Assembly: GCA_034769895.1 (NCBI GenBank)
Contig: CM068372.1
Span: 373,073,258 to 373,137,257, forward strand
Length of the DNA stretch: 64,000 nt
DNA from: Magicicada septendecula
Taxonomy: Eukaryota; Arthropoda; Insecta; Hemiptera; Cicadidae
Direction of reading: 5' to 3'
Part shown: positions 47,551 through 58,847 of the stretch, one piece after another
How positions within the stretch are numbered: position 1 is the stretch's first letter
How the letters are laid out: each line of letters begins with the position of its first letter
The notes under the pieces: model-generated
What the model was told of the DNA's origin: nothing
The model's database searches: none
Seen by the model: only the letters and a program-made list of their open reading frames with translations
Program-made: the position numbers and the translations under genes

Positions 47551-47554
47551 CCAT

Positions 47555-48877
47555 TGTAACGGTACAGAATTGTGTGTTACAAAATAATAATTTAAATCAG
47601 TCTTAATTCAAAGCAGTCAGTGTTCACCTTTGTGGAACCTCGTTTTAACCAGCCACACATGCAACATTATTACAAAACACCACGTCTGTGTTTGTCTTTG
47701 TAGTCAACTAGTCTAGACGTATTACATAACCGCTGGCAACTCATGCGGCCATGAATCACGGAAAACGCCAGTTTCAACAGGCAGTAAAAATCATAAGTGT
47801 TCCCGGGCTAAGCGCCTGGACATACCAGCCAATCAGAGAAGGCGAAATCAAAAATACATACTTTGGCGCGCAACTGGGCCAACGCCTAACACAGCAGTCG
47901 TTAACTAAAAGCGGAGTCGTTGACTAACAGCAGAGTGGAATAGCAGTCTTCAAACAGAGCGGTCGTAAGTTAACGGTGGCCTCGGGCGTGCAAGATAGGC
48001 CAAAAATACTATAATCGGCCTATCTAGTAAAGTGCGCAATACAACAGTAAACTAACTACAGTGCCGGTTGAACGTGAACTTTGGTGTCGGAGTAAAAAGA
48101 CTTAGACGTAGTATGCGACCACGTGGTGATACGTAACAGTGAAAACGATCCANNNNNNNNNNNNNNNNNNNNNNNNNNNNNNNNNNNNNNNNNNNNNNNN
48201 NNNNNNNNNNNNNNNNNNNNNNNNNNNNNNNNNNNNNNNNNNNNNNNNNNNNNNNNNNNNNNNNNNNNNNNNNNNNNNNNNNNNNNNNNNNNNNNNNNNN
48301 NNNNNNNNNNNNNNNNNNNNNNNNNNNNNNNNNNNNNNNNNNNNNNNNNNNNNNNNNNNNNNNNNNNNNNNNNNNNNNNNNNNNNNNNNNNNNNNNNNNN
48401 NNNNNNNNNNNNNNNNNNNNNNNNNNNNNNNNNNNNNNNNNNNNNNNNNNNNNNNNNNNNNNNNNNNNNNNNNNNNNNNNNNNNNNNNNNNNNNNNNNNN
48501 NNNNNNNNNNNNNNNNNNNNNNNNNNNNNNNNNNNNNNNNNNNNNNNNNNNNNNNNNNNNNNNNNNNNNNNNNNNNNNNNNNNNNNNNNNNNNNNNNNNN
48601 NNNNNNNNNNNNNNNNNNNNNNNNNNNNNNNNNNNNNNNNNNNNNNNNNNNNCCTTGTCCTGTATAGAAAATCTCGCCTAGACGAACCTGGTAAGTAAGT
48701 AAAGTAAATAAGGGGAAAATGTATTAAGGTTTCCATATTTGTCCTTTTGTTTAAAATATTGGTGGCGACCTATAAGTATTTTGGAATCTCCTGTTTTTGG
48801 TAAGTCAGAGCGAGTGCGTAAAAAAATCGCACAAGGTAAGTAGAAGTCATGTGGGGGAAAAGTAATAAAACGTTACA
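47555..48877 (+). repeat. 5' LTR of family-A copy 2, with sequence gap
   Basis: Begins TGTAACGGTACAG and ends ACGTTACA before the primer site. Bases 48153-48652 are N. The 3' LTR shows a long GA microsatellite at the corresponding place. Confidence 0.85.
48153..48652. other. Assembly gap (500 N)
   Basis: Exactly 500 undetermined bases, a common placeholder length. Reading frames drawn through it are artefacts. Confidence 0.98.
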
Positions 48878-49154
48878 ATGGCGACCCTGCCAGGATTACT
48901 CATATGGAATCTTCTGATATGGGTTTAGGCCTGATTGGAAGTACGAGACAGGTTGTGGTAATGGCGTATGTGTGAATAATTAGCGTATATAATTACGTTG
49001 CGTAAACTAGGTTATGTTCTGGTAGCGTAACGTGCTTGTGAAATTATTGCTTACTTTTATATTTGGATAACGAGTTTATGTGTGGAGTATTTTGATTGAG
49101 TATGTATAATTATTGAATTATATAAAGGGTATTACAATAAAAAAGTGTTTAACA

Positions 49155-50492
49155 TGGCCGGGGCACAATCCGTAATAATGAACGATGTTGCGAGTCAATC
49201 GACGCCGGTCCAGGCTAAAAAAGATGATAGTTATAAAATGTTTGAAAGATTAATGATAATTATGTGAGAACAATTTTGATAAAATAAATAAACGATTTGA
49301 CATAAGTGATCGTAAATTGGATGAACAGAACGCAGAATTAGATGACATGATTAATGAAATGAATAAACAAAATGAAAAGTGGGAAAGAGATAGATGTAAA
49401 TTGAAAGAAAATAAAGAAAGCAAACCAAACCAGGTAAGTGGTTCTGATAGTGTAGGTAGTAATGATGATACTGTTACAAACAATAATGCTAGTTCCAGTG
49501 TAGTGGAGATAAAAAACGACAAGGTAGTTGATGTTAATACAAGTGAAAAAATAAGTGATAATCATAATTGTGACATGATGACGATTAATAATCAGGTGAA
49601 TGTGTACAAGGTAAGTAATAGTGAAAATAACAGTGATAACTATAATAATGATAGTGAAATAATGTTGAATAATAGGAATAAAGAGGTATTTGAAAATGGG
49701 GTATCAAAAAGTGATACAGTAAGTAATAGTAGAATTGATGAGAGTATAAAGTCAGTTGAGGTTAATAATGGGGGGTAGTAATGAGTATTGATGAGCTTGA
49801 GAGAGGGTACGAAGAAAGTTTAAGGGGATATGGGGGGCAGAGGGCAAATTTCTCTTGTGGTATATGTGAAGGAAAGGCTTTACAAGTGTTGTTGGAGGAC
49901 AAAGGTTCCTCGAGAGTTTTTGTGGGAGACAAATGGTCTCCAAAATGTCCTTTGAATTTTTGTGGTTTACCTGGTAAAGCCAGGATGGGTTTACATAATG
50001 TAGTATTGCCCTCTGTGTGGAGTGAAAATGTGAAATAGGGTTGGGAAAGTGATTATAAAGAGAGCAATAGAATGATAGAGGTGTTTAATGTAAAGAAAGG
50101 TTATAGAGAATTTATAGAGAGAATTAGTAATATTAAATATTTACCTTATGAAGTAAACAGTGCAGTAGTAAATAATGATTATATTGATGATGATGATAAA
50201 CGCTTACCTGGTGGGAGAATTAGTGTACTCGTAGTAGCAGATAATTACGATGATGATGTAACTCATCTGGGTTTAACAATAAATACTAATGGAGACTGGA
50301 CAAAAAATAATAATGTAGATTGGCTTATGATAAAATAATAATGGGGGGGTAACCCTGGGAATTATTATTATGGTTAAAACGAATAAAAAAGATTTAAATG
50401 GTTATCACACAAATGGTAATCATACAAAGTATGTAAATAAAAATGAAAAATGTTATGTGACCATAAGACTAATTTTCGACGATGGTGGTTAG
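49155..50492 (+). pseudogene. Asn-rich gag-position protein of family A, copy 2, decayed
   Basis: Likely start at ATG 49155 (MAGAQSVIMNDVASQS), with a frameshift near 49255. The longest piece (49317-49778) encodes MDEQNAELDDMINEMNKQNE then an Asn/Ser-rich region. A frameshift near 49775 leads to MSIDELERGYEESLRGY and VLPSVWSENVK, where TAG (50036-50038) replaces the Trp codon seen in copy 1. Further pieces (50072-50338) contain GRISVLVVADNYDD, and the end RLIFDDGG is at about 50467-50492. The same blocks in the same order as 25408-27220 show a once-conserved protein. No known domain recognised. Confidence 0.65.
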
Positions 50493-51652
50493 ATAAACAG
50501 TGAATGAACATTTAATTATTTGAGTCAATGGTATAATTACTCGGCTGATTTATGTAATGAAGTGTGGTAAATAATAACTGGATATGACGAAAATTTGTAA
50601 ATAAATGTGTATGTTGATATTCTGGTAGTGCATGAACTGATATGCTATTAACATGTATATTGTTTGTTTTGTGTGACTAATGTTTACAGGTAGGATGGAA
50701 TGGATAATAATAATATTTTATATTGATGAATAATTTAAATTTTATTATGAAATAAAATAAATACAAGATGTAATTAAATGGAGTTAACTTTTTGTGAATC
50801 ATATAATGAAGTAACTTAGTGTTTTGATTGTAATGTAGTTAAAATTTATGTGGGAGGATTTTATTAATGTAGAATCATTTTGAATACAATGTAATTAAAG
50901 TAAATTAAACTGTTTTGAAAAAATGAGGTAATGAAATTAAATTTGAGTAGGAATTAAATTAATTGAAAATGTGAATTTTAATAATGAATTTAACTTCAAT
51001 TTGATGTGAATTTTGATTGAAATTGTGAAATAAATGGTAATTAAATAAAGTTTTTATTTAAAGGGAAATTTGAGATTAAAATTTGTAATGTGTATAACTT
51101 TTATTTAAATCTAAAGGAGAAATGTTGGTGACCTGTAACATGTATTTTATAGTAAGGTTGTTATTATAATACTTGTATTTTATGTAATCAATTTGTGATT
51201 TTTCTGGGGAATAATGTTTTGTCATGATTTGTATGGAATCTATATGTATTAGATGTAAGTATACAGTAAGTTCATATTGGCATCAGCAAATTAAATAAGC
51301 AACCAGTACTTTGAAAATAGTTAACCAGTGTAATTAAGAGGAGACGAGAATCAGTTGGGGATATAGAATAATGGAAGGCCGTTTAGTGATAATTTGATTG
51401 AATGTTTCAGAGTCAGGTGATACTGTGGTGGTGTGCCTGTCTGATTTTATGGTGTTGGGATCTCGAGCCAAGAAGTCCAGTAAGATCGGATAGGTGCTGC
51501 CACAGCCACCGGACTAGGGGGGTAAGAACCCATGATTTTAGTAAAGAACTAAGGGGGGTTGCGGCGCCATATCTTCGCTGATCCTCTTAGGTTTTATGCA
51601 ATGAGTTTTTATGCTTCGGCATAAAACCTCTCATTGGGGGGGGGGGGGGTAT
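50493..51652 (+). promoter_or_regulatory. Noncoding 3' internal region with hairpin and polypurine tract, copy 2
   Basis: AT-rich and noncoding. The last 250 bases match copy 1, including CCAGTAAGATCGGAT and the hairpin (AATGAG/CTCATT outer stem, TTTTATGC/GCATAAAA-type inner stem, TTCG loop) directly before a run of G and TAT at the 3' LTR border. Confidence 0.65.
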
Positions 51653-52333
51653 TGTAACGGTACAGAATTGTGTTACAAAATAATAATTTAAATCAGTTTT
51701 AATTCAAAGCAGTCAGTGTTCACCTTTGTGGAACCTCGTTTTAACCAGCCACACATGCAACATTATTACAAAACACCACGTCTGTATTTGTCTTTGTAGT
51801 CAACTAGTCTAGACATATTACGTAACCGCTGGCAACTCATGCGGCCGTGAATCACGGAAAACGCCAGTTTCAACAGGCAGTAAAAAGCATAAGTGTTCCC
51901 GGGCTAAGCGCCTGGACATACCGGCCAATCAGAGAAGGCGAAATCAAAGTACATACTTTGGCGCGCAGCTGGGCCAACGCCTAACACAGTAGTCGTTAAC
52001 TAAAAGCGGAGTCGTTGACTAACAGCAGAGTGGAATAGCAGTCTTCAAACAGAGCGGTCGTAAGTTAACGGTGGCCTCGGGCGTGCAAGATAGGCTGAAA
52101 ATACTATAATCGGCCTATCTAGTAAAGTGCGCAATACAACAGTAAACTAACTATAGTGCCGGTTGAACGTGAACTTTGGTGTCGGAGTAAAAAGACTTAG
52201 ACGTAGTATGCGACCACGTGGTGATACGTAACAGTGAAAACGATCCATATAATAATAATCCATCATTTATTTTTTTTTAAATAGAAAGTGTACACAAATA
52301 AAGAATGAGATCTCAAACAGTGGGGGTAATTAA

Positions 52334-52388
<55 letters not shown>

Positions 52389-52393
52389 GAGAG

Positions 52394-52431
<38 letters not shown>

Positions 52432-52807
52432 AAAAGTAAAAAAGGGGGGAAAATAGTCAAAGACTGGTTGGCTATAGTATAATTTGTGTCCGAAGATTGT
52501 TAATTTTCATAAGGTCTGTATTATCAAGTTTCATTGTAGAATTTGGTGTCCAGTAAATTTTATTTGATACAATAACTATTTGATTTAAAATAAATTCAGA
52601 TTTTGTATGATGATAACCATGCGTATAGAGTAGTTATTATAGGAAAATGTATTAAGGTTTCCATATTTGTCCTTTTGTTTAAAATATTGGTGGCGCCCTA
52701 TAAGTATTTTGGAATCTTCTGTTTTTGGTAAGTCAGGGCTAGTGTGTAAAAAGATCGCACAAGGTAAGTAGAAGTCATGTGGGGGGAAAAAGTAATAAAA
52801 CGTTACA
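51653..52807 (+). repeat. 3' LTR of family-A copy 2 (1,155 bp)
   Basis: TGTAACGGTACAG to CGTTACA, followed by the CCAT TSD. It contains the GA tract at 52336-52428 and differs from the 5' LTR by sequence missing around 52620-52650. Confidence 0.88.
52336..52428. repeat. GA dinucleotide microsatellite
   Basis: About 93 bases of GA repeats with a few single-base interruptions, inside the 3' LTR of family-A copy 2. Confidence 0.95.
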
Positions 52808-52811
52808 CCAT

Positions 52812-53137
52812 GGATTGGTCCCAATTACCACCTCAAAAGAGCCAGCTCCCGCAGAGGTCCTCAATACCGTCTCCTGCAGATGTGCGAAGGGGTGCAGAGG
52901 AAAATGCAGTTGTCGCAAAGTGAATATGAAATGTTCATCAATATGCCTCAACTGTAAAGGGCTTGCTCTAATGCCGCCTCTGAGGATGAAGTTTTGTCCC
53001 ACATCTCCACCTTTTCATGCGACGAAGAAAACGACGCGGACGAGTTTGAAGACTATTTGGAGGATGGAGATGAGAAGCTGGATAGCATCTCAAGGATTGG
53101 CAGTCTTGAGGACGAGGGACCCTCAACGTCTAAGTGA
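52812..53137 (+). pseudogene. Academ-like transposase, 3' part: Cys-rich domain and acidic tail
   Basis: Reading resumes right after the second CCAT copy. One frame encodes VSCRCAKGCRGKCSCRKVNM and CSSICLNCKG, a dense Cys pattern similar to tesmin/CXC-type modules, preceded by PAPAEVLNT. A second frame gives a strongly acidic tail (CDEENDADEFEDYLEDGDE, then SLEDEGPSTSK) and stops at TGA 53135-53137. A frame change near 52975 separates the two. In the related element at 59041-62405 the Cys-rich module lies in the same position after the nuclease, so it belongs to the transposon protein. An AATAAA occurs near 53292. Confidence 0.75.
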
Positions 53138-53517
53138 AGATGTTAAAGAATCTCTAAATAATAAATGTTGAAGAATCCCATATTTGAAGATCCATTTTCT
53201 TTCCATATTGCTCAATCTCAAATAATATAAGACGTAAATAATTTACAGCTGATTTCAAATTTTTTAATTGTAATTTTTGCCAAGAAATGTGAAATAAAAA
53301 GTTCTGTACAAAAAGTTTTTTTTTTCATTTATACTACCTTTGGTTTGTTTTTAAAATACATTTTGTTTACAATGTTTTCTGAACAATTAGGAGTAGTAGA
53401 ATTAAATTGCATTTGGATTAGATTCACCATCAAGCTGAACAAAATTTTGGTATCAAACCTCGTGTATACAGGACGAGCTACTAGTGAAATTTCCGTAAAA
53501 TGTCGATATTGGATTTT

Positions 53518-54011
53518 TGCATATATGTATACTTAAAATTAACCAAATTAAAATTTTGTTGGTATTTATAAACGCAGAATTTAATGCTCTACAACGTCAT
53601 TCAGTGTGTTTTTTCATTTGAAATAGCCGTTTCAAAGTTAGCGTTGTTTGAAATGTCATGAAGTGAAAATTTCATCGACAATGGTAAAAAATTGTCATTT
53701 TTTGATTGTCACTTTTGACTATACTACTTAACCGAATTTCAAGTTTAAGGACTCGTTTGACGCAAAATTTAATGCTCTTTAATTCTTGTAATCATAAAGT
53801 TTTCTCTAGGAAGCGCCGATTTTGACTTATTAGAGAAAAAATGAAAAAAGTGCAAAACTTTTGCGGTTTTCTCGAGCCAAAAAACTTAAGCTCACCTCCT
53901 ATGGCCGTGCAAACTCAGATTACTCATATTTAGACTCAAATGAAGGTATTAAAACGATTTCCAGCTTTCCCCGAATTAATTCCCAGAAAAATCTTAAATT
54001 TTACTGGCCTA
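53518..54011. repeat. Right terminal inverted repeat
   Basis: Inverted match to 42748-43247, ending TTTACTGGCCTA at 54011, with ACA immediately outside. Confidence 0.85.
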
Positions 54012-54184
54012 ACAGTGAAAACTGGCTTTACATGCATTATAACAACTTTCTCAAATCTTAATCAGACTTCTATTACACTGTTATAGAGGAAACAAAAAGT
54101 ACACGGAAAATCACTGGTTGATGGCTTGCTTGCCAACATCCCATTATCAAATCATCATCAACAAGGATTAAACAAAAAATAGTT

Positions 54185-54540
54185 TGTTCCGGTCCCAAGG
54201 AGACAGACTAGAGCTGGTCACTCCAACGCTTCTTCATATGCCTCACACCTTTCCGTCTTTTCAGCTTCTAATTCCATAATTGTTTGGGGATACAGGAGAC
54301 ATCCATTCAGTTAAGATGTTCCAACAATTTAAGCCAATATTGGGCAGATGTACTGAGTACACTCGTAACATTCATCTCCTTCTGTACATTGACATTTCTT
54401 TTGTGATCTTCAAGAATGATCCTCCCACATGCCTGACAAACCTCATTTTGGCTGGTTGAATATGATTGGCCTGGGATTTAGTTGAATTCCAATTCTCAGA
54501 CCCATAGAGAAGTGTGGGAAGTTATATCACCTAGTAGATC
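54185..54540 (-). pseudogene. 3' end of another non-LTR retrotransposon, minus strand
   Basis: Minus-strand reading gives LLYGSENWNSTKSQA, AKMRFVRHVGG and a KKRWSD-like end, with stops between. I recognise the LYGSETW...KRWSD pattern as the C-terminal region of a common group of insect non-LTR RT proteins. It is a short, decayed fragment and differs from the one at 41605. Confidence 0.65.
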
Positions 54541-56080
54541 TTCAGGCACGTTACTTTATTTGTTGATTTTAGAGTTCTCCTGATTGTCATTTAGGGTTCT
54601 CCTGACGTTCCATCATTGTCAAATATGATACAAATAATAATATATTGTCAAGTACCTGATACACAGGAAGGCACAAACAACAGTAGACATTTCCATATAT
54701 TAATGGGTGTTACAATTTCATTAGTGACAGTTTCTTGGTCTCATATTAAGCAAATACCACAAATGTAAAATTTTTGAGTATAGCTGTTTGAAGTTTCTTC
54801 TAACATTGTTTTCTCAACAGCATCTTCATTGAATTTATTCTGCTGTGGTTTTTGCTTTTAACTTTCTAGTTTTGGGTAATTTTGAATTGCCAAATACTTT
54901 TTTTGAGTTTATCCCTTTATAAATATTTAAAAAATGGATATGGTATCTTGTGCCTCTGAATAAAGCATGTAAAGAACTTGATAAAATCACTTTTGTTAGA
55001 AAGAAAAACTAATTTTTACAATTATTACTGCCAAGATAACCATAATATAAAATTACTATCACAAAAAAAGATAATTAAGAAAAAACAATTTTTAATAGCA
55101 TATAATACATTATAAAAAAGATACATTTTTTAGATCTGTTTAACTATAACCAAAATAATAGATTTGATGAGTATTAAGGTAACTAAAAAAGTGACAATAC
55201 TGTACTAACATAACTCAAATCAGTAACTTTGTGATTAGGTTTAACTAACAAATCAGTTGTCCATCAAAAATATCGGTATGGAGAACCATACATGACTTCC
55301 ATATTCTAAGATTTATATTTAAAATCATTTTCGAAATGAAATATTACCATAGAAACTACTTCTTTCTACTTACTGCTTCAGCCTTAAGCACAGTACTGTG
55401 GTCACTAACGTATACCACCTCACGTTATTGCACTCGATTTTCACTGATGATGGAAGTCGATGGCATTGCCGAAACATCTGGTTTTGTAGAAAACATTGGA
55501 CTACGGCCAAATATCCCGGGAAGGAATTTTAACAAAAACTACTTCTTTGTTGCCGATAACGTTGTACACATATATATAAAAAATATGCATAAAATTAATG
55601 GCTTGTATAAGTTAATGATTGATCTCCATTAAGTAGTGCTCAAGTATCCAAAGTTTTAATATTATGATGTCCGTAATTAAAACAACAGAGCAGGTTTAGT
55701 GTGTATGAGGGTACACCGTGGACAAACATTTTCAACATTTCCTATTGAGCGTTGCTTAGAGTAAAGCTGCGAATCTACAGTGTACGTTTCACAGAACAAA
55801 CACGCGGAAAAGAAGGAGCGCTCCGAAGTCACTCATGGACCCTCCGCATCTTGCAGAGGGTTCATTCCCTAAAGAGGAAAAGTCTGTCTATGAATCGTTC
55901 CTCTGTAAACACGTGCAGTTACACTGCCCAGCAATCCACAGGAAGCAAATCGCTATCCACGCTGGACACTTTTTCGGCTTGCACGCGTTATGTTGGTATG
56001 GGTTTCGGCACTTTCCATTTAAAAAGCGTGCAAATGTAAGAAAATAAACATGAATGAGGCCAGAAATAACGCGAATTTTG
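54541..56080. other. No gene seen; one hammerhead-like motif
   Basis: AT-rich up to 55330. The open frame at 55336-55632 has no recognisable domain and contains CTGATGATGG...GCCGAAACATCTGG (55444-55480), a repeat-derived motif found in several insect elements. 55700-56040 is GC-richer with overlapping open frames in two phases and no recognised protein. Confidence 0.4.
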
Positions 56081-56082
56081 TG

Positions 56083-56100
56083 TGTGTGTGTGTGTGTGTC
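56083..56100. repeat. Short TG microsatellite
   Basis: About nine TG units. Confidence 0.8.
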
Positions 56101-56327
56101 TTCCCTGCCTTTTTATTGCGGTAGTCATAATAATAAAATGGAAACGTAAACATTACATAACTGAGATATGCTTGCCTGCCACGAACGATATATTTTCTCT
56201 CATACATGATTTACACTAAAATGAAAAAATTATAATTTTATTTCCTGGCAACAAAATTATTTTATTTTTAACAATTACCATTGTTTGAAAAAGTTTAAAT
56301 GAATTTTCAAGAACTTTACTGTTGTTA

Positions 56328-56972
56328 AAACGTAAAAGGTTGCAGGTAAACTACCCCTTCCCCTTAACCGATCTTCACCAAAATCAAAAGGCCTTGAGTT
56401 CTCTACAATTCAGTGATGTATGCAAAAAATTATTTGATTCTGTTTGAATATGCGGCAGTTATCGTTCGTCATAGAAAAAATTATCCTTGTTAAAACATAA
56501 AACGTTGCAGGTAAACTACCCCTTTCCCTTAACCGATCTTCACCAAAAACAATAGGTCTTGAGAACTCTACAATTTAGGGGTGTATGTAAAAAATTATTT
56601 GATTCTGTTTGAATTTGCGGCTGTTATCGTTTGCCATAGAAAATACCCTTGTTAAAACATAAAACGTTGCAGGTAAACTACCCCTTTCCCTTAACCGATC
56701 TTCACCAAAAACAATAGGTCTTGAGAACTCCATAATCCAGGGCTGTATGCGAAACATTATTTGATTCTGTTTGAATTTGCGGCTGTTATCGTTTGCCAAA
56801 AAAAAAATAACCCTTGATAAAAAAAAACTGTTGCAGGTAAACTACCCCTTTCCCTCAACCGATCTTCACCAAAAACAATGCGTCATGAGTACTCTACAAA
56901 TCAGGACTGTATGCAAAAAATTATTTGATTCTGTTTGAATTTGCGGCTGTTATCGTTTGCCATAGAAAAAAT
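56328..56972. repeat. Four-copy tandem repeat, unit about 164 bp
   Basis: TGCAGGTAAACTACCCC recurs at 56341, 56506, 56668 and 56832 (spacings 165, 162, 164), each followed by ACCGATCTTCACCAAAA and, further on, AATTATTTGATTCTGTTTGA. Units are similar but not identical. An ACAG-rich stretch (about 56976-57011) follows. Confidence 0.9.
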
Positions 56973-57149
56973 CTACAGCAGACACACAGACAGACAGACA
57001 CACACACAGACACTTTTCGGAAAACGACTTTTTTTCATGTTTTGAGTGTAGTACAATCAGAATCTGCAATAATCTCGAACACGATTTTTTTTGCCATCAC
57101 CGTACTTCCATTTCCTTAAGGAACATGGAAGTAAAATTATATAACCTTA

Positions 57150-58847
57150 ATTTTTAATCTTATACTATTAAGCGAGCAATCTTTGTATGTACGTCCTTAT
57201 TTTCTCGGAAACGGCTCTAACGATTTTCTCGAAATTTGGTACTTAAGCGTATTTGGACACTAAAAATCGATTAGGCTAGGTCTCATTTTCTGCAAAAATC
57301 GCCTAAGGCCTAAACCGTAGGGTCTTTTAAGTTTAGATTTTAATTCATGTAGGTTTAAATATTCACACAACAATTGCTATTGTTATAACTCGGTCACCCA
57401 GCAACAAATATTTAAAAAAAATATTTTTTATTTGAAATTAAAACGTTAATTTTATTTCTGTTTATAAAGAATAGATCTTATCGATGTTTATAAATAATAT
57501 AAAATAGCTGTTGCAATGAATGTAAATAAACAAACTACGAGTTTTGAGACATACAATCCCAGTATCGATGTTTATAAATAAATATAAATAGCTGTTGTTA
57601 TGAATGTAGATAAACAAACTAAGAGTTGAGACATACAATCTAATCTATGTATGTCCTTGAAATGGCTCTAACGATACCATAGGGTCTTTATAGGTCTTTA
57701 ACCTGCGGCTTAAACGGCGCAGTATCAATGTTTATAAATAATATAAACAGATATTGCTATGACTGTAAATAAACAAACTAAGAGTTGAGACATACAATTG
57801 TGGGTTTCTGCGCAACGATTTTTGTACAATCTATCTGATATATATAATCTAAACTATTAAGTGTTCTGTATACGCTGTTGTGTTTTTTGCATTCTCTGAG
57901 GTATATACATAATCTAAACTATTAAGTGTTCTCTATACGCTGTTGTGTTTTTTGCATTCTCTGAGGTAAGTGGTAGTCATATTCTGTCTAACGGGAATCT
58001 TATTGATGAAGTATTTGGTGATTGTTTGGGAAACAACAGATATGAAAGACAGAGCTATACTAGCGCCTTTGAATAAAGATGTAAATAAAATTAACGACGA
58101 AATTATTAAAAAGGTTCCTGGAGAATATTATAAAGTATATAAAAGCTACGATTCTGTTAAAAATCAACCAGAAGGAGCTCTTCAATTCACTTCTGAATTT
58201 CTAAATTCTGTTGAGATGGCTGACTTACCACCACACGAATTAAAGCTTAAAAAATATACAATAATAATGCTTTTAAGAAACTTGGACGTCTCTGAAGGGC
58301 TGTGCAATGGAACGAGATTGGTCGTGACTGAATTATGTAATAACATTATTAAAGCCAAGATTATCACGGGTGAATATTCAGGCTGAGAAGTTCATATTCC
58401 AAGGATTACAATAGATTCCGGCAAGTCAGCTTGGGTGCACTATGCAAAGGCATCAATTTCCCGTCAGAGCAGCTTTTGCTATTACTATTCACAAGGCTCA
58501 AGGTCAAACATTTGAAGTGGTGGGAATTCACTTATCAATTCCTGTGTTTATGCACGGCATGTTGTATGTAGCATTTTCCAGAGTCAAAAGGCGAAGTGGC
58601 TTAAAAGTTCTTTTACCACCAGAAAATCCTCGCCATACAAGAATCGTTGTATGGAAAGAAGTATTAAATAATTGTGATTCCAATAACAGAAACCGTCGAT
58701 AAACGCAAACGGCGTAGTATCGATACGTTTATATATGAAAATAAATATCAAAAAATAAATAATTAATAATAAATAACGTTTTTTTTTTAAATCTGTATAT
58801 TTATAAATAAATGTGAAAACCGAGCAAAGCTCAGTCACCTTGATATT
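57150..58847 (+). mobile_element. 3' portion of a Helitron
   Basis: Contains a Pif1-type helicase remnant (57970-58702). It ends with a short hairpin GAGCAAAGCTC (58822-58832) followed by AGTCACCTTGATA, a form close to Helitron 3' termini I know from insects (hairpin then TCACC...CTAGT). The upstream part has AAGCGAGCAATC and CGGCTCTAACGATTTTCTCG motifs, typical of these elements, repeated at lower identity near 57650. The Rep domain is absent. The left border is approximate. Confidence 0.7.
57970..58702 (+). pseudogene. Helitron Pif1-like helicase C-terminal fragment
   Basis: The first frame (57970-58386) contains RAILAPLNKDVNKIN, then LPPHELKLKK and LLRNLDVSEGLCNGTRLVV, the typical late part of Helitron/Pif1 helicases. 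TGA at 58384-58386 breaks it. After a frameshift near 58440, MQRHQFPVRAAFAITIHKAQ and YVAFSRVKRRSGLKVLL give helicase motifs V-VI. The nucleotide-binding motifs I-IV lie upstream in intact proteins and are missing. Confidence 0.85.

Larger units (their letters stand above)
47555..52807 (+). mobile_element. Family-A LTR retrotransposon, copy 2, nested in the Academ-like gene
   Basis: LTRs TGTAACGGTACAG...CGTTACA, flanked by CCAT (47551-47554, 52808-52811). The internal region 48878-51652 has the same order as copy 1: primer site, Asn-rich gag-position frames, noncoding stretch, hairpin and polypurine tract, again without pol. It splits the host transposon's gene just before its Cys-rich domain, so it is younger than the Academ-like insertion. 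The 5' LTR contains a run of undetermined bases. Confidence 0.9.
42748..54011 (+). mobile_element. Large DNA transposon with 500-bp inverted ends and an XPG-like nuclease gene (Academ-like)
   Basis: The ends start TAGGCCAGTAAA and are inverted over about 500 bases (42748-43247 and 53518-54011). The direct repeat ACA lies at 42745-42747 and 54012-54014 (3-bp TSD). The element carries one large plus-strand gene (43463-53137) and a nested LTR element of 5.3 kb; without it the transposon would be about 6 kb. Long TIRs, a 3-bp TSD and a big protein with Cys-rich modules and an XPG/FEN1-type nuclease match my recollection of the Academ (AcademX) superfamily. That name is inference; boundaries and domains are seen directly. 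Confidence 0.85.

Noticed and set aside
48056-48736. Long open frames crossing 48153-48652
   Set aside because: They exist only because undetermined bases contain no stop codons.
52263-52460. Frame encoding Ser-Leu repeats
   Set aside because: Translation of the GA microsatellite.
42748-54011. Alternative view of the nuclease-encoding element as a Maverick/Polinton or a virus integrant
   Set aside because: No DNA polymerase B, retroviral-type integrase, packaging ATPase or capsid genes between the ends, and the TSD is 3 bp, not 6.
56575-56799. Internally repetitive 74-codon frame
   Set aside because: It is produced by the 164-bp tandem repeat and lacks any known domain.
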